From contig NZ_PNJW01000031.1 in assembly GCF_013822155.1 (NCBI RefSeq), positions 1 to 34,530 on the forward strand: DNA of 34,530 nucleotides, read 5' to 3'. Below are positions 7,920 to 16,390 of the stretch, piece by piece. Position 1 is the first letter of the stretch; each line of letters opens with the position of its first letter. The notes under the pieces were generated by a model. That model saw nothing but the letters and a program-made list of their open reading frames with translations. It made no database searches and was not told where the DNA came from. The translations under genes were made by a program, and so were the position numbers. Source of the stretch: Flavobacterium sp. (lineage in GTDB: Bacteria > Bacteroidota > Bacteroidia > Flavobacteriales > Flavobacteriaceae).

Positions 7920-8576
7920 ATGGATTTTCTTGATTTACTGATAAAATTTTTATCGCAGCCGGATCAGATTCTTTCAAAGCTAATTGAAAAATATGATAGT
8001 TGGATTTATGCTATTTTATTTTTCCTGGTCTTTGCCGAAACAGGATTAATTGTGATGTCATTTTTAATGCCTTTTTTACCCGGTGATGCACTGATTTTTG
8101 CCATTGGAATGATTGCAGCACGCGGAGAATTAGATATTGTTATCGTTGTTCCGCTTTTAATTTTTGCAGCCTTATTAGGCGATAATTTAAATTATTATGT
8201 AGGGAAGCGGTTTGGGACTTTTATCTTAAATAGTGAAAAAACATTTATTATCAGAAAAAGCCATATTCTTAGAGCCCAGCAATTTTTTGATAAACACGGG
8301 AAAAACTCAATAATTATGGCTCGTTTTATTCCGGTAGTTCGAACAATAGTGCCATTTTTGAGCGGAGCGACCAATGTTCCTTATAAAACCTTTTTAAAAT
8401 TCAGTTTTTTTGGAGCTTTTCTTTGGGTTGCTGCCATTAGTTTATTGGGTTATTTTTTAGGACAAATTGATTATGTAAAAGAGCATTTAGAAAAGTTTAT
8501 CATCCTCATCATAATTGTAGCAAACATTCCATTAATCAAACAGTTTTTACCCCGAAAGAAAGTGAAAAATGAATAA
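7920..8576 (+). CDS. DedA family membrane protein (UptA-type)
   Basis: This is an inner-membrane protein of 218 residues, normal for the DedA (SNARE-associated/VTT) family. Family residues are in place: Glu40 in the first re-entrant region (FAETGLIV), MPFLPGDAL (50-58), GDNLNYYVGKRFG (87-99) and the double-arginine motif ARFIPVVRTIVPFLSGAT (134-151; Arg135 and Arg141). DedA proteins include UptA, reported as an undecaprenyl-phosphate transporter, while others in the family handle phospholipids. It lies 39 bp after the DUF368 gene and its stop overlaps the aroE start by 8 bp, so the three genes form one operon. Confidence 0.92.
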   Translation: MDFLDLLIKFLSQPDQILSKLIEKYDSWIYAILFFLVFAETGLIVMSFLMPFLPGDALIFAIGMIAARGELDIVIVVPLLIFAALLGDNLNYYVGKRFGTFILNSEKTFIIRKSHILRAQQFFDKHGKNSIIMARFIPVVRTIVPFLSGATNVPYKTFLKFSFFGAFLWVAAISLLGYFLGQIDYVKEHLEKFIILIIIVANIPLIKQFLPRKKVKNE

Positions 8577-9345
8577 ATTATTTGGTCTTATCGGAAAAAA
8601 TATCGGTTATTCCTTTTCAAAAAAATACTTTACGGAAAAGTTTGAAAAAGAACAACTGAGCGACTGTTCCTACGAAAATTTTGATTTATCAGCGATTTCA
8701 CAATTTCCAAAATTATTGAGAGAAAATCCAACGTTAAGTGGATTAAACATCACTATTCCATATAAAGAAAAAATAATACCCTATTTAGACAAACTTTCAA
8801 AAAATGCTCATAAAATCGGGGCTGTTAATTGTATTAAATTTACAAAAAACGGGAAATTAAAAGGATACAATACCGACTATTACGGATTTAAAAAATCAAT
8901 CCTACCGTTGTTACAACCTCATCATCAAAAAGCACTAATCTTAGGCACCGGTGGAGCTTCAAAAGCCGTAGCATTTGCTTTAGAAGAATTAGGGATTTTA
9001 TACACCTTTGTTTCCAGAAGTAAAAAAGAAAATGCTCTAGATTACAAATACATCAATGCCACCACCTTTGATAATTATCAGCTCATTATAAATTGTACTC
9101 CACTGGGAACTCATCCCAACATAGAAGAATGTCCGCCAATTCCATATGACTACTTCACACCGGAACATATTGCTTATGATTTAATTTACAATCCTGAAGA
9201 AACCCTTTTTTTAAAACACGCTAAATCAAAAGGTGCAGTTACAAAAAATGGCTATGAAATGCTCGTTTTGCAAGCTGAAAAAGGTTGGAAAATTTGGAAT
9301 AAAAAGAGTATTTCTACCTTTAGAAGTACTGATACTGCCATTTAA
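8569..9345 (+). CDS. aroE: shikimate dehydrogenase
   Basis: The enzyme reduces 3-dehydroshikimate to shikimate with NADPH in the chorismate pathway. At 258 residues it is the short form common in Bacteroidota. Visible motifs: SFSKKYF for shikimate binding near residue 15 (Ser15/Ser17), GLNITIPYKEKI with catalytic Lys66, AVNCI, YNTDYYGF with catalytic Asp103, the NADP loop GTGGASKA (126-133), INCTPLGTHP and the C-terminal NGYEMLVLQAEKGW. The ATG overlaps the end of the DedA gene (ATGAATAA), showing translational coupling. Nothing else of aromatic synthesis is nearby. Confidence 0.95.
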   Translation: MNKLFGLIGKNIGYSFSKKYFTEKFEKEQLSDCSYENFDLSAISQFPKLLRENPTLSGLNITIPYKEKIIPYLDKLSKNAHKIGAVNCIKFTKNGKLKGYNTDYYGFKKSILPLLQPHHQKALILGTGGASKAVAFALEELGILYTFVSRSKKENALDYKYINATTFDNYQLIINCTPLGTHPNIEECPPIPYDYFTPEHIAYDLIYNPEETLFLKHAKSKGAVTKNGYEMLVLQAEKGWKIWNKKSISTFRSTDTAI

Positions 9346-9400
9346 AATAGTAAAACTTCATTTTAAATACCGCAATTAAAGTTATAAATGGTTTGATTTC

Positions 9401-9431
9401 TTTGAATTTTGCCTAGTGTTTAGTATCTTTC
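9401..9431 (+). promoter_or_regulatory. promoter of the DUF349 gene
   Basis: TTTG at 9401-9404, a 19-bp spacer and TATCTTTC at 9424-9431 (7 of 8 to TAnnTTTG). The expected start of transcription is near 9436, about 30 bases before the ATG. Confidence 0.55.
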
Positions 9432-9464
9432 GCCTCTATAATATGAACCTTACACATTTTTACA

Positions 9465-11591
9465 ATGTTAGAAGAAAAGAATGATAACCTGTCGCCAATT
9501 GAAAATGAGACAGACGGAAACCAAGAAAACGTTTCACAAAACGATATTCAAGAAGTAATTGAAATTACTTATGACGCTCAACCGATTGTAGATGAGTCAG
9601 TTGAAACCGTTAAAGAAATGAATTCTGAAACTACAGTTAATGAGGTTACGGAAGCAATGGAAGCAACAGAATCATCAGAACTTGATGAGGTTGTTCTTGA
9701 TGCGAATGAAGTCGTAGAAGAAGAAGCGGTTACTACAATTTCAGCTCAAGAACTTGCAGACGATTCTCCAATGTCAGAAAATGGACATCAAATAGCTTTG
9801 AATGCTATCGATGAATCGAATGCAGAAGAAAGTGAAGATGAAACGCTAAAGGAACGTCACAACATACCTATGTTAGAATATGCTTCCTTATCGATGGACG
9901 CATTGGTTGATGAATTGGAAAAACTGACAGCGGTTGAAAAAGTGATGTCTGTAAAAGAACATGTAGAAGAAATTAAAAAAGAATTTCTAGCAAAATACCA
10001 TCATTTTATTGAAGAAAAGAAAGATGAATTTAAAGCTGAAAATCCTGATTCAACAGAAGACTTTGAGTATCATTTGCCTTTAAAATCAAAATTTGATACC
10101 TTATACAAGCAATTAAAAGGAAAGCAGAATGCTCACTTTAAAAGCTTGCAAAACAATTTAAATGCCAATCTTGATCGCCGACTAGCCATTGTAGAGGAAA
10201 TAAAAAACCTAATCAATCCGCAAGAAAACATTAAGGATACTTTGAAAATTTTTAATGAATTACGAGAAGAATGGCGTACAATTGGACCAATTCCAAGAGA
10301 CAAATACAATCATGTTTGGAATAATTATCATTTTCATGTTGAAAATTTCTATGATTATTTACACTTAGACCGTGAGGCAAGAGACTTAGATTTCAAACAT
10401 AATTTGGAGTTAAAACAAAAAATTATTGCCCGAGTTGAAGAATTGGTAAATGAAGTTGATATTACCAAAGCTTTTAGAGAGCTTCAAGATTTACACCGCA
10501 TTTGGAAAGAAGAAATAGGTCCGGTTGATCGTGAACACCGCGAAGAAATTTGGAATCAGTTTAGTGCCTTAACAAAACAAATGCACGATAAACGAGAAGG
10601 TTTATTTGCAAATCAACGTGAAAAAGAAACTGCTAATTTAGAAAAGAAAAAAGAAATCATCGCTGAAATTGAAAAGCTAGCTACGGAAGAAGTTACAGCA
10701 CATTCGCAATGGCAAGGGTTGATTGAAAAAGTGGAAGCTTTACGCAATGCCTTCTTTTCTGCCGGTAAAGTTCCATCAGAAATAAATGAAGCTACTTGGG
10801 CTGAATTCAAAACAGCCGTTCGTAACTTTAATTCACACAAAAATGCCTTTTATAAAGACATTAAAAAAGAACAAAATGACAACTTAAGCAAAAAAATGGC
10901 TTTAGTTGAAAAGGCAAAATCACTTAGTGTCAGTGAAGACTTTGCAGCCACAACACCATTAATGAAACAAATTCAGGAAGAGTGGAAACAAATTGGTCAT
11001 GTGCCCAGAAAATATTCTGATAAGGTTTGGAAAGAATTTAAAGATGCCTGCAATCAATTTTTTGACCGAATGAAAGCTACACGTAATGAAGCTAATTCAG
11101 AAGAAATTGAAGCATTTGACAAGAAAAAAGCCTATTTAGATGCCTTGAAAGATTTCCAATTAACAGGAGAACATAAAGCAGATTTAGAGGCTATCAAAGC
11201 TCACATAGAGCAATGGAAATCATTTGGAAAAGTTCCTTTTTCGAGAAGACATGTGGAAGGAAAATTCAATAAAATATTAGATGCCTTATTTGAAAAATTA
11301 AGCTTGAGCAAAAAAGATGGCGACATGATGCGTTTCTCGAATAAGCTTGAGCAATTGTCAGGTTCCGATGATCACCGAAAACTCGAAAGTGAAAAAATAT
11401 TTATCATCAGAAAAATTGAAGAAGTACAATCGGAAATTTTCCAATTAGAAAACAATATTCAATTTTTTACTCATGCTAAAAAAGATAATCCTTTGGTAAA
11501 AGAAGTTTTCAAAAATATTGAAAAACACAAAGATGAATTGAAAACCTGGAAAGATAAATTGAAACAATTGAGAAATTTAAAACAAGAATAA
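9465..11591 (+). CDS. DUF349 repeat protein with acidic N-terminus
   Basis: This is a cytoplasmic coiled-coil protein of 708 residues. The first ~130 residues are strongly acidic and low in complexity (EVTEAMEATESSELDEVV). The rest consists of repeated helical units of the DUF349 type, recognisable by EEWRTIGPIPRDKYNHVWNN, HRIWKEEIGPVDREHREEIW, EEWKQIGHVPRKYSDKVWKE and EQWKSFGKVPFSRRHVEGKF. These units recur about every 70-75 residues and are joined by long charged helices. DUF349 proteins are widespread in Bacteroidota and some other bacteria; I know of no firmly established function for this one. It has its own promoter and a strong terminator, so it is probably a single-gene unit. Confidence 0.88.
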   Translation: MLEEKNDNLSPIENETDGNQENVSQNDIQEVIEITYDAQPIVDESVETVKEMNSETTVNEVTEAMEATESSELDEVVLDANEVVEEEAVTTISAQELADDSPMSENGHQIALNAIDESNAEESEDETLKERHNIPMLEYASLSMDALVDELEKLTAVEKVMSVKEHVEEIKKEFLAKYHHFIEEKKDEFKAENPDSTEDFEYHLPLKSKFDTLYKQLKGKQNAHFKSLQNNLNANLDRRLAIVEEIKNLINPQENIKDTLKIFNELREEWRTIGPIPRDKYNHVWNNYHFHVENFYDYLHLDREARDLDFKHNLELKQKIIARVEELVNEVDITKAFRELQDLHRIWKEEIGPVDREHREEIWNQFSALTKQMHDKREGLFANQREKETANLEKKKEIIAEIEKLATEEVTAHSQWQGLIEKVEALRNAFFSAGKVPSEINEATWAEFKTAVRNFNSHKNAFYKDIKKEQNDNLSKKMALVEKAKSLSVSEDFAATTPLMKQIQEEWKQIGHVPRKYSDKVWKEFKDACNQFFDRMKATRNEANSEEIEAFDKKKAYLDALKDFQLTGEHKADLEAIKAHIEQWKSFGKVPFSRRHVEGKFNKILDALFEKLSLSKKDGDMMRFSNKLEQLSGSDDHRKLESEKIFIIRKIEEVQSEIFQLENNIQFFTHAKKDNPLVKEVFKNIEKHKDELKTWKDKLKQLRNLKQE

Positions 11592-11611
11592 ATTTCATTT
11601 AAATTGAATAT

Positions 11612-11642
11612 AAAACCATGCTCAAACAGCATGGTTTTTTTT
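11612..11642 (+). terminator. rho-independent terminator of the DUF349 gene
   Basis: An 11-bp perfect stem AAAACCATGCT / AGCATGGTTTT (11612-11622 with 11628-11638), a 5-base loop and a T-run to 11642. The next gene's ATG is only 20 bp further on. Confidence 0.9.
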
Positions 11643-11662
11643 ATGAATAAAATAACAATTTA

Positions 11663-12034
11663 ATGCAAACTAAACAATACTTTTGTTACGTGAAATGGTT
11701 AAAAAATAGTGCCCTATTAGCAAGTTTGTTAATGTTATTTCTTTTCGGGTTGCAATCTCAAGCTACTCCTAAAGAAAAAAGCATTGATACTGAACAACGC
11801 TTGCAGTCGGTAGAAACAATTAAATCGGTTGGAACTTTTCAATCAGTTGCAGAAAGTCAAATTCAATTTGTTGTTAAAGAAAACACAACAACGTATTCGA
11901 AACATTTTCAATTTTTATTTGAAAAACAAGTTACATTTTTACCTACTAAATTTCGAACTTTTCTTTCAAGACAAGACCACAATCGATGTGAAAAAGTCTC
12001 GAAAAACCTCTTTCCCTTTCATTTTTTCTGGTAA
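11663..12034 (+). CDS. small secreted or membrane-anchored protein of unknown function
   Basis: This frame of 123 residues has a hydrophobic segment near the N-terminus (NSALLASLLMLFLFGLQSQA, about 15-34) that looks like a signal peptide or single anchor. A polar region rich in Thr, Ser and Gln follows, then a basic tail ending NRCEKVSKNLFPFHFFW. I do not recognise it. The start at 11663 lies 20 bp after the terminator of the preceding gene, with no visible -7 box in between, which is odd. Transcription may come through the hairpin. Two palindromes lie directly after its stop, before the next small membrane-protein gene, and the pair may belong together. Confidence 0.55.
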   Translation: MQTKQYFCYVKWLKNSALLASLLMLFLFGLQSQATPKEKSIDTEQRLQSVETIKSVGTFQSVAESQIQFVVKENTTTYSKHFQFLFEKQVTFLPTKFRTFLSRQDHNRCEKVSKNLFPFHFFW

Positions 12035-12042
12035 TTGAACTT

Positions 12043-12089
12043 CTTTGTTCGAACAAAGTCAACTTGCTTTAAGAATTTCTTAAAAGCAA
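12043..12089. other. two consecutive palindromes between small genes
   Basis: CTTTGTTCGAACAAAG (12043-12058) is a perfect 16-bp palindrome. It is followed by TTGCTTTAAGAA (12064-12075) facing TTCTTAAAAGCAA (12077-12089), a second stem with one bulged base. Neither has a terminal T-run. They could be protein-binding sites for the gene at 12122 or RNA hairpins that stabilise or process the transcript. Confidence 0.6.
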
Positions 12090-12121
12090 CTATTCAATTA
12101 TAACAAAAAATTAAAAAAAAA

Positions 12122-12610
12122 ATGGAAACTTCCACCACACTTATTGGGTTATTTTTAATCCTACTTACTGCATTGCCTATTTTCTTATTACTTCGTACGC
12201 AACATAAAAATAAATCTAAAATAGAAACAATTTTAAAACAATTTAATCAAGGAAACTCAAAAGAATTTAGCTTAAGAGAATCATTAAACAATAAAGTAAT
12301 CGCATTTAATGAAATGAAGAAAAAGCTTGTTTTAATTGATTTGAATGTCAAACCAGAAATTGTTACTTATGTTGATTTAAATGAAATAAGTAACAGTAAA
12401 ATTATTCGAGAAATTGAGCACTTTGATGGTTCTAAAAGCAAGAAAGAATTTATTACCAAAGTTGAGATAATGCTACACAACAACAAAAATCAAAAAGATG
12501 AAACTTTGAAATTCTATGATTATGAATATGAAAAACCTATTCAATTAAATTATTTTAGAGACAATCAACTGGCTGAAAAATGGTTAGAGATTATAAATAA
12601 AACCATTTAA
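12122..12610 (+). CDS. membrane-anchored protein of unknown function
   Basis: This product of 162 residues starts with one transmembrane segment (TLIGLFLILLTALPIFLLL, about 6-24), then a basic cytoplasm-facing stretch (RTQHKNKSK) and a soluble domain of mixed helix and strand, with KKLVLIDLNVKPEIVTYVDLNEIS in the middle and EKWLEIINKTI at the end. The soluble part resembles a PH-like or regulatory domain in pattern (FYDYEYEKPIQLNYFRDNQLAEKW), but I cannot assign a family. It is preceded by an A-rich leader, typical for this phylum, and followed by a strong terminator. Confidence 0.75.
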   Translation: METSTTLIGLFLILLTALPIFLLLRTQHKNKSKIETILKQFNQGNSKEFSLRESLNNKVIAFNEMKKKLVLIDLNVKPEIVTYVDLNEISNSKIIREIEHFDGSKSKKEFITKVEIMLHNNKNQKDETLKFYDYEYEKPIQLNYFRDNQLAEKWLEIINKTI

Positions 12611-12612
12611 TT

Positions 12613-12647
12613 AAAAAAAAGAGACTCTTAAGGAGTCTCTTTTTTTT
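12613..12647. terminator. strong rho-independent terminator
   Basis: GAGACTC (12621-12627) pairs with GAGTCTC (12633-12639), flanked by eight A and eight T that extend the stem to 15 bp. Loop TTAAG. The symmetric A/T flanks let it work in both directions. It lies just before the Fnr-like site of hemN. Confidence 0.93.
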
Positions 12648-12649
12648 GT

Positions 12650-12693
12650 ATGACAATTATCATTTTTATTTTAAGTCTTCCCTTATACCTTTG
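12650..12693 (+). promoter_or_regulatory. Fnr-like operator and promoter of hemN
   Basis: The palindrome ATGACAATTATCAT (12650-12663) is the exact reverse complement of the site between ccoI and the Fnr-like gene. A perfect -7 box TACCTTTG is at 12686-12693. The operator centre (12656.5) is 29.5 bp upstream of the first base of the box, as at ccoS and ccoI, which fits an activator bound at about -41.5. No TTG lies at the -33 position, as expected for an activator-dependent promoter. A second possible promoter (TTG 12728-12730, TAACTTTT 12752-12759) lies closer to the gene. Confidence 0.75.
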
Positions 12694-12779
12694 AATAGTA
12701 TTTTAGCTTTGATTGAAAAAAGTTAAGTTGGAAATACATTCAAATAAATCTTAACTTTTGCAGTAAAATAAATACAATA

Positions 12780-14138
12780 ATGTCACTTATTCAAAAATAT
12801 AACGTTCCGGGGCCAAGATATACTAGTTATCCAACTGTGCCTTATTGGGATGAACCCCATTTTTCATTATCAAAATGGAAAGAAACATTACAACAATCAT
12901 TTTTAGAGAGCAATGCCGCAGAAGGCATCAGTTTATATATTCATTTACCCTTTTGTGAAAGTTTATGCACTTTTTGCGGATGCAACAAACGAATCACAAA
13001 ACGACATGATGTAGAGCATCCCTATATTGAAGCTCTTTTAAAAGAATGGGAATTATATTGTGAATTATTACCAAAGAAACCAATTATAAAAGAAATCCAT
13101 TTAGGAGGAGGTACCCCAACTTTTTTCTCACCTGAAAATCTGGAACGATTGATTAATGGTTTGTTTGAAAACGCTGTTAGACATGAAGAGCATGAATTTA
13201 GTTTTGAAGGACATCCCAACAATACCACACGAGTACATTTACAAAAATTATATGATTTAGGGTTTCGCAGAGTGAGCTTTGGAGTACAAGATTATTCAGA
13301 AACCGTGCAAAAAGCCATCCATAGAATACAACCATTTCACAATGTGGCGAAAGTTACTTTTTGGGCAAGAGAAATTGGATATACCTCCATTGGACACGAT
13401 TTAATTTTTGGCTTACCCTTTCAAAAAGTTGAAGATGTGCTTGACACTATTGATAAATCAAATTCCTTACAGCCGGATCGATTGGCTTTTTACAGCTATG
13501 CTCACGTGCCTTGGATAAAAGGAAATGGTCAACGTGGCTTTAATGATGAAGATTTACCGAAAGATGATGAAAAAAGATTGCTTTATGAAGTAGGTAAAAA
13601 ACACCTTTCTGAAAAAGGCTATCATGAAATTGGAATGGACCATTTTGCTTTAGCCACAGACAGTTTATATCATTCTTTTAAAGATGGAAATTTACATCGC
13701 AACTTCATGGGTTATACCTCATCTAAAACACAAGTAATGATAGGGTTAGGAGTTTCTTCAATAAGTGATAGTTGGTACAGTTTTGCTCAGAACGTTAAAA
13801 CATTAGAAGAATATTATGATCTTTTAGCTCAAAATGAATTACCAATTTTCAGAGGTCACATATTAACATCTGAAGATTTAATTATCCGTAAACACATTTT
13901 AAATTTAATGTGCCAATTCCACACGACTTGGGCTGAATATGGAACCTATTTTTCTGAAATACCGGAAGTTTTGGGACGATTAGAAGAAATGAAAAACGAT
14001 GGTTTGGTTCAAATCACCGAAAATGCCATTACAGTAACCGAAAAAGGAAAAGCGTTTGTTCGCAATATTTGTATGGCATTTGATTTACGAATGACACGCA
14101 ATATTCCCGATACACAATTGTTTTCGATGACGGTTTAA
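12780..14138 (+). CDS. hemN: oxygen-independent coproporphyrinogen III oxidase
   Basis: This radical-SAM enzyme decarboxylates coproporphyrinogen III to protoporphyrinogen IX without oxygen, a step in heme synthesis under low oxygen. The 452 residues match true HemN: the N-terminal PGPRYTSYPT signature (10-19), which HemW relatives lack, the cluster motif CESLCTFCGC (Cys59, Cys63, Cys66, plus Cys68), the SAM-binding GGGTPTFF and the C-terminal HemN domain (LTSEDLIIRKHILNLMC). The Fnr-like operator upstream and the nearby cbb3 oxidase locus tie it to microaerobic respiration, where it supplies heme. It converges on the EF-G paralogue across a shared terminator. Confidence 0.96.
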   Translation: MSLIQKYNVPGPRYTSYPTVPYWDEPHFSLSKWKETLQQSFLESNAAEGISLYIHLPFCESLCTFCGCNKRITKRHDVEHPYIEALLKEWELYCELLPKKPIIKEIHLGGGTPTFFSPENLERLINGLFENAVRHEEHEFSFEGHPNNTTRVHLQKLYDLGFRRVSFGVQDYSETVQKAIHRIQPFHNVAKVTFWAREIGYTSIGHDLIFGLPFQKVEDVLDTIDKSNSLQPDRLAFYSYAHVPWIKGNGQRGFNDEDLPKDDEKRLLYEVGKKHLSEKGYHEIGMDHFALATDSLYHSFKDGNLHRNFMGYTSSKTQVMIGLGVSSISDSWYSFAQNVKTLEEYYDLLAQNELPIFRGHILTSEDLIIRKHILNLMCQFHTTWAEYGTYFSEIPEVLGRLEEMKNDGLVQITENAITVTEKGKAFVRNICMAFDLRMTRNIPDTQLFSMTV

Positions 14139-14174
14139 TCACTATTTTTTTAGTTTGATTATAGAATAAATATA

Positions 14175-14204
14175 AAAACGCCCAAATTTTCATTTGGGCG
14201 TTTT
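14175..14204. terminator. bidirectional terminator between hemN and the EF-G paralogue
   Basis: A 13-bp perfect stem AAAACGCCCAAAT / ATTTGGGCGTTTT (14175-14187 with 14192-14204), loop TTTC, with T-rich ends on both strands. It serves both convergent genes. Confidence 0.93.
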
Positions 14205-14231
14205 GTTTAAAGAAATATATTCAACTAAAAA

Positions 14232-16361
14232 CTATACTTCCACAGCTTCTTTTGCAAAATCAGCTACTAATTTATTTTGAATTTCATAAGGAACACTTTC
14301 ATAATGATCAAATTCCATAGCAATTCTGGCACGACCTTGCGATAACGAACGTAAATCACCGGTAAACTCATGCATTTCAGCAATTGGTATTTGAGCTTTG
14401 ATTATGGTAAAATGACCTTCTGAATCCATTCCTTCCACCATAGAACGATGAGATTGAATGGTACTCATTATCGAACCTGTAATTTCTTCAGGAGCTGTAA
14501 CGGTGACTTTATAAATGGGTTCTAATAATTGTGGATTGGCATTAACAAAATTTTCTTTAAAGGCCATCATTCCGGCAATTTTAAAGGACAAATCATTACT
14601 GTCTACTGGATGCATTTTTCCATCATACACAATTACACGAACATCCTGAACATGTGAACCCGTTAATGGACCTTCTTGCATTTTTTCCATAATTCCTTTT
14701 AGTATTGAAGGATGGAAACGGGCATCAATAGCTCCTCCCACAATACAATTATAGTAAACTAATTTTCCTCCCCAAGCCAATTCAATTTCTTCTTTTCCAC
14801 GAATAGAAACTCCGGTTGGTTCAGGCATTCCATCATACCAAGGTTCAATTTTCATGGATATTTCACCAAATTGTCCTGCACCACCTGATTGTTTTTTATG
14901 TCTGTAAACGGTATCAGCTCCACCTTGAATGGTTTCACGGTAGGCTACTTTTGGTTTTTGAAAACGAACCGATAATTTATGGGCATTTTCTAATTTCCAT
15001 TTGATAACCGCAAGATGTAGTTCCCCTTGACAATGAATTAACGTTTGTCTTAATTCAGCAGAAACTTCAACTCTTATGGATGGATCTTCTTCCACTAATT
15101 GATGTAAAGCAGATGATAATTTTTCCTCTTCGCCTTTTTTGGTTCCTTCCACAGCAATTGTGTAGGTAGGATTAGGGAACTGAATGGGAGTAATTTCAAT
15201 CGGAAATCCTTTTTCATGTAAGGTATTATTGGTATGTGTATTTTTCAACTTTTGAGTTGCTCCAATATCACCGGCAACTAATTCATCTACCGGGATTCGT
15301 TTATTCCCTTCCATTTCGAATAGTTGAGTAATCCGCTCAATTTGCCCGGTATTTTCATTAGTTAGATCATCTCCTACTTTAATTTTACCGGAGAGAACTT
15401 TGAAGAAACTCAAATCGCCAACGTGTGGTTCAGAAACTGTTTTGTAAACAAAAATAGCTTTGTTTCCTTTTTCAGAGCAATTAATTTCTTCACCGGCAAT
15501 TGTTTTTTGCTTTGGCATTTCAAAGGCAGATGGACAAACATTATCAATGAATCCCATCAATCTGCCGGCTCCCATATTCAATTTTGCAGAAACACAAAAT
15601 ACAGGAAACAATTCGTGTTTAATTAAGGAATGATGCAAACCTGATTTCATTTCATCTTCACTTAACTCTCCTTTTTCAAAATATTGTTCCATCAGATTTT
15701 CATCATTTCCGGCAATAGTTTCAATAAGTTCTTGATGCAATTGGTTTGCTTTTTCTTTTTCAGCATCCGGAATAGCTAATTTTTCGGGTTTTCCACCAGC
15801 TTTGGAATATTTATACATCACCATGTTCAACACATCAATCACGGCATCAAAGTTTAATCCTTGATTAATAGGGTATTGAACAACCACTACTTGGTTTCCA
15901 AAATGTTCTTTCGCTTCAGCAATAGTTTTATCGAAATCTGATTTATCATTATCTAAATGATTCACGGCTAATAGCATAGGCAATTTGTAATCATTGGTGT
16001 ATTGCCAAATAATGTCCGTTCCAACTTCAACTCCCATTCTTGAATTGAGCAGCATCAAACCACAGTCAGCTACTCGCATCGCACTAATTATCTCACCGGA
16101 TAAATCATCATAACCGGGTGTGTCTAAAATATTAATTTTGAATCCTCTCCATTTAGAATTCATTAATTTTGAAAAAAGTGTTTTACCCTTTTCATGCTCC
16201 ATATCGGAGTAATCTCCCACTGTGTTTTGATCTTCAATTGAACCTCTTCGGTTGATAATTCCTGCTTCAAAAAGCATTGACTCAGCCAAAGTGGTCTTAC
16301 CGCTTCCGGTATGTCCCAACAGTACTACATTTTTTACATGATTGCTATCGAAATTTGCCAT
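14232..16361 (-). CDS. elongation factor G paralogue (EF-G2 type)
   Basis: This five-domain translational GTPase of 709 residues has EF-G length and order, from the G domain to the C-terminal domain IV-V core (QKPKVAYRETIQ, GGAGQFGEISMKIEPW, HEFTGDLRSLSQGRARIAMEF). It is not the housekeeping EF-G. The P-loop is GHTGSGKTT (16-24) rather than GHIDAGKTT, the switch I motif is EKGKTLFS instead of ERGITI, G4 is NHLD (134-137) instead of NKMD, and switch II reads DTPGY (80-84) where EF-G has DTPGH with the catalytic histidine. GTP binding is plausible; normal GTPase activity is doubtful. A Bacteroides EF-G paralogue has been reported to promote translation without GTP hydrolysis. The upstream region carries a degenerate Fnr-like site with activator spacing. 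Confidence 0.9.
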   Translation of the reverse strand: MANFDSNHVKNVVLLGHTGSGKTTLAESMLFEAGIINRRGSIEDQNTVGDYSDMEHEKGKTLFSKLMNSKWRGFKINILDTPGYDDLSGEIISAMRVADCGLMLLNSRMGVEVGTDIIWQYTNDYKLPMLLAVNHLDNDKSDFDKTIAEAKEHFGNQVVVVQYPINQGLNFDAVIDVLNMVMYKYSKAGGKPEKLAIPDAEKEKANQLHQELIETIAGNDENLMEQYFEKGELSEDEMKSGLHHSLIKHELFPVFCVSAKLNMGAGRLMGFIDNVCPSAFEMPKQKTIAGEEINCSEKGNKAIFVYKTVSEPHVGDLSFFKVLSGKIKVGDDLTNENTGQIERITQLFEMEGNKRIPVDELVAGDIGATQKLKNTHTNNTLHEKGFPIEITPIQFPNPTYTIAVEGTKKGEEEKLSSALHQLVEEDPSIRVEVSAELRQTLIHCQGELHLAVIKWKLENAHKLSVRFQKPKVAYRETIQGGADTVYRHKKQSGGAGQFGEISMKIEPWYDGMPEPTGVSIRGKEEIELAWGGKLVYYNCIVGGAIDARFHPSILKGIMEKMQEGPLTGSHVQDVRVIVYDGKMHPVDSNDLSFKIAGMMAFKENFVNANPQLLEPIYKVTVTAPEEITGSIMSTIQSHRSMVEGMDSEGHFTIIKAQIPIAEMHEFTGDLRSLSQGRARIAMEFDHYESVPYEIQNKLVADFAKEAVEV

Positions 16362-16390
16362 AATATAGTTTTTTAGAATTATTTCAATAT

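Noticed and set aside
12650..12663. Part of the upstream terminator rather than an operator
   Set aside because: The terminator stem and its T-run end at 12647, and the same 14-bp sequence recurs at 26087-26100 in reverse complement with no terminator.
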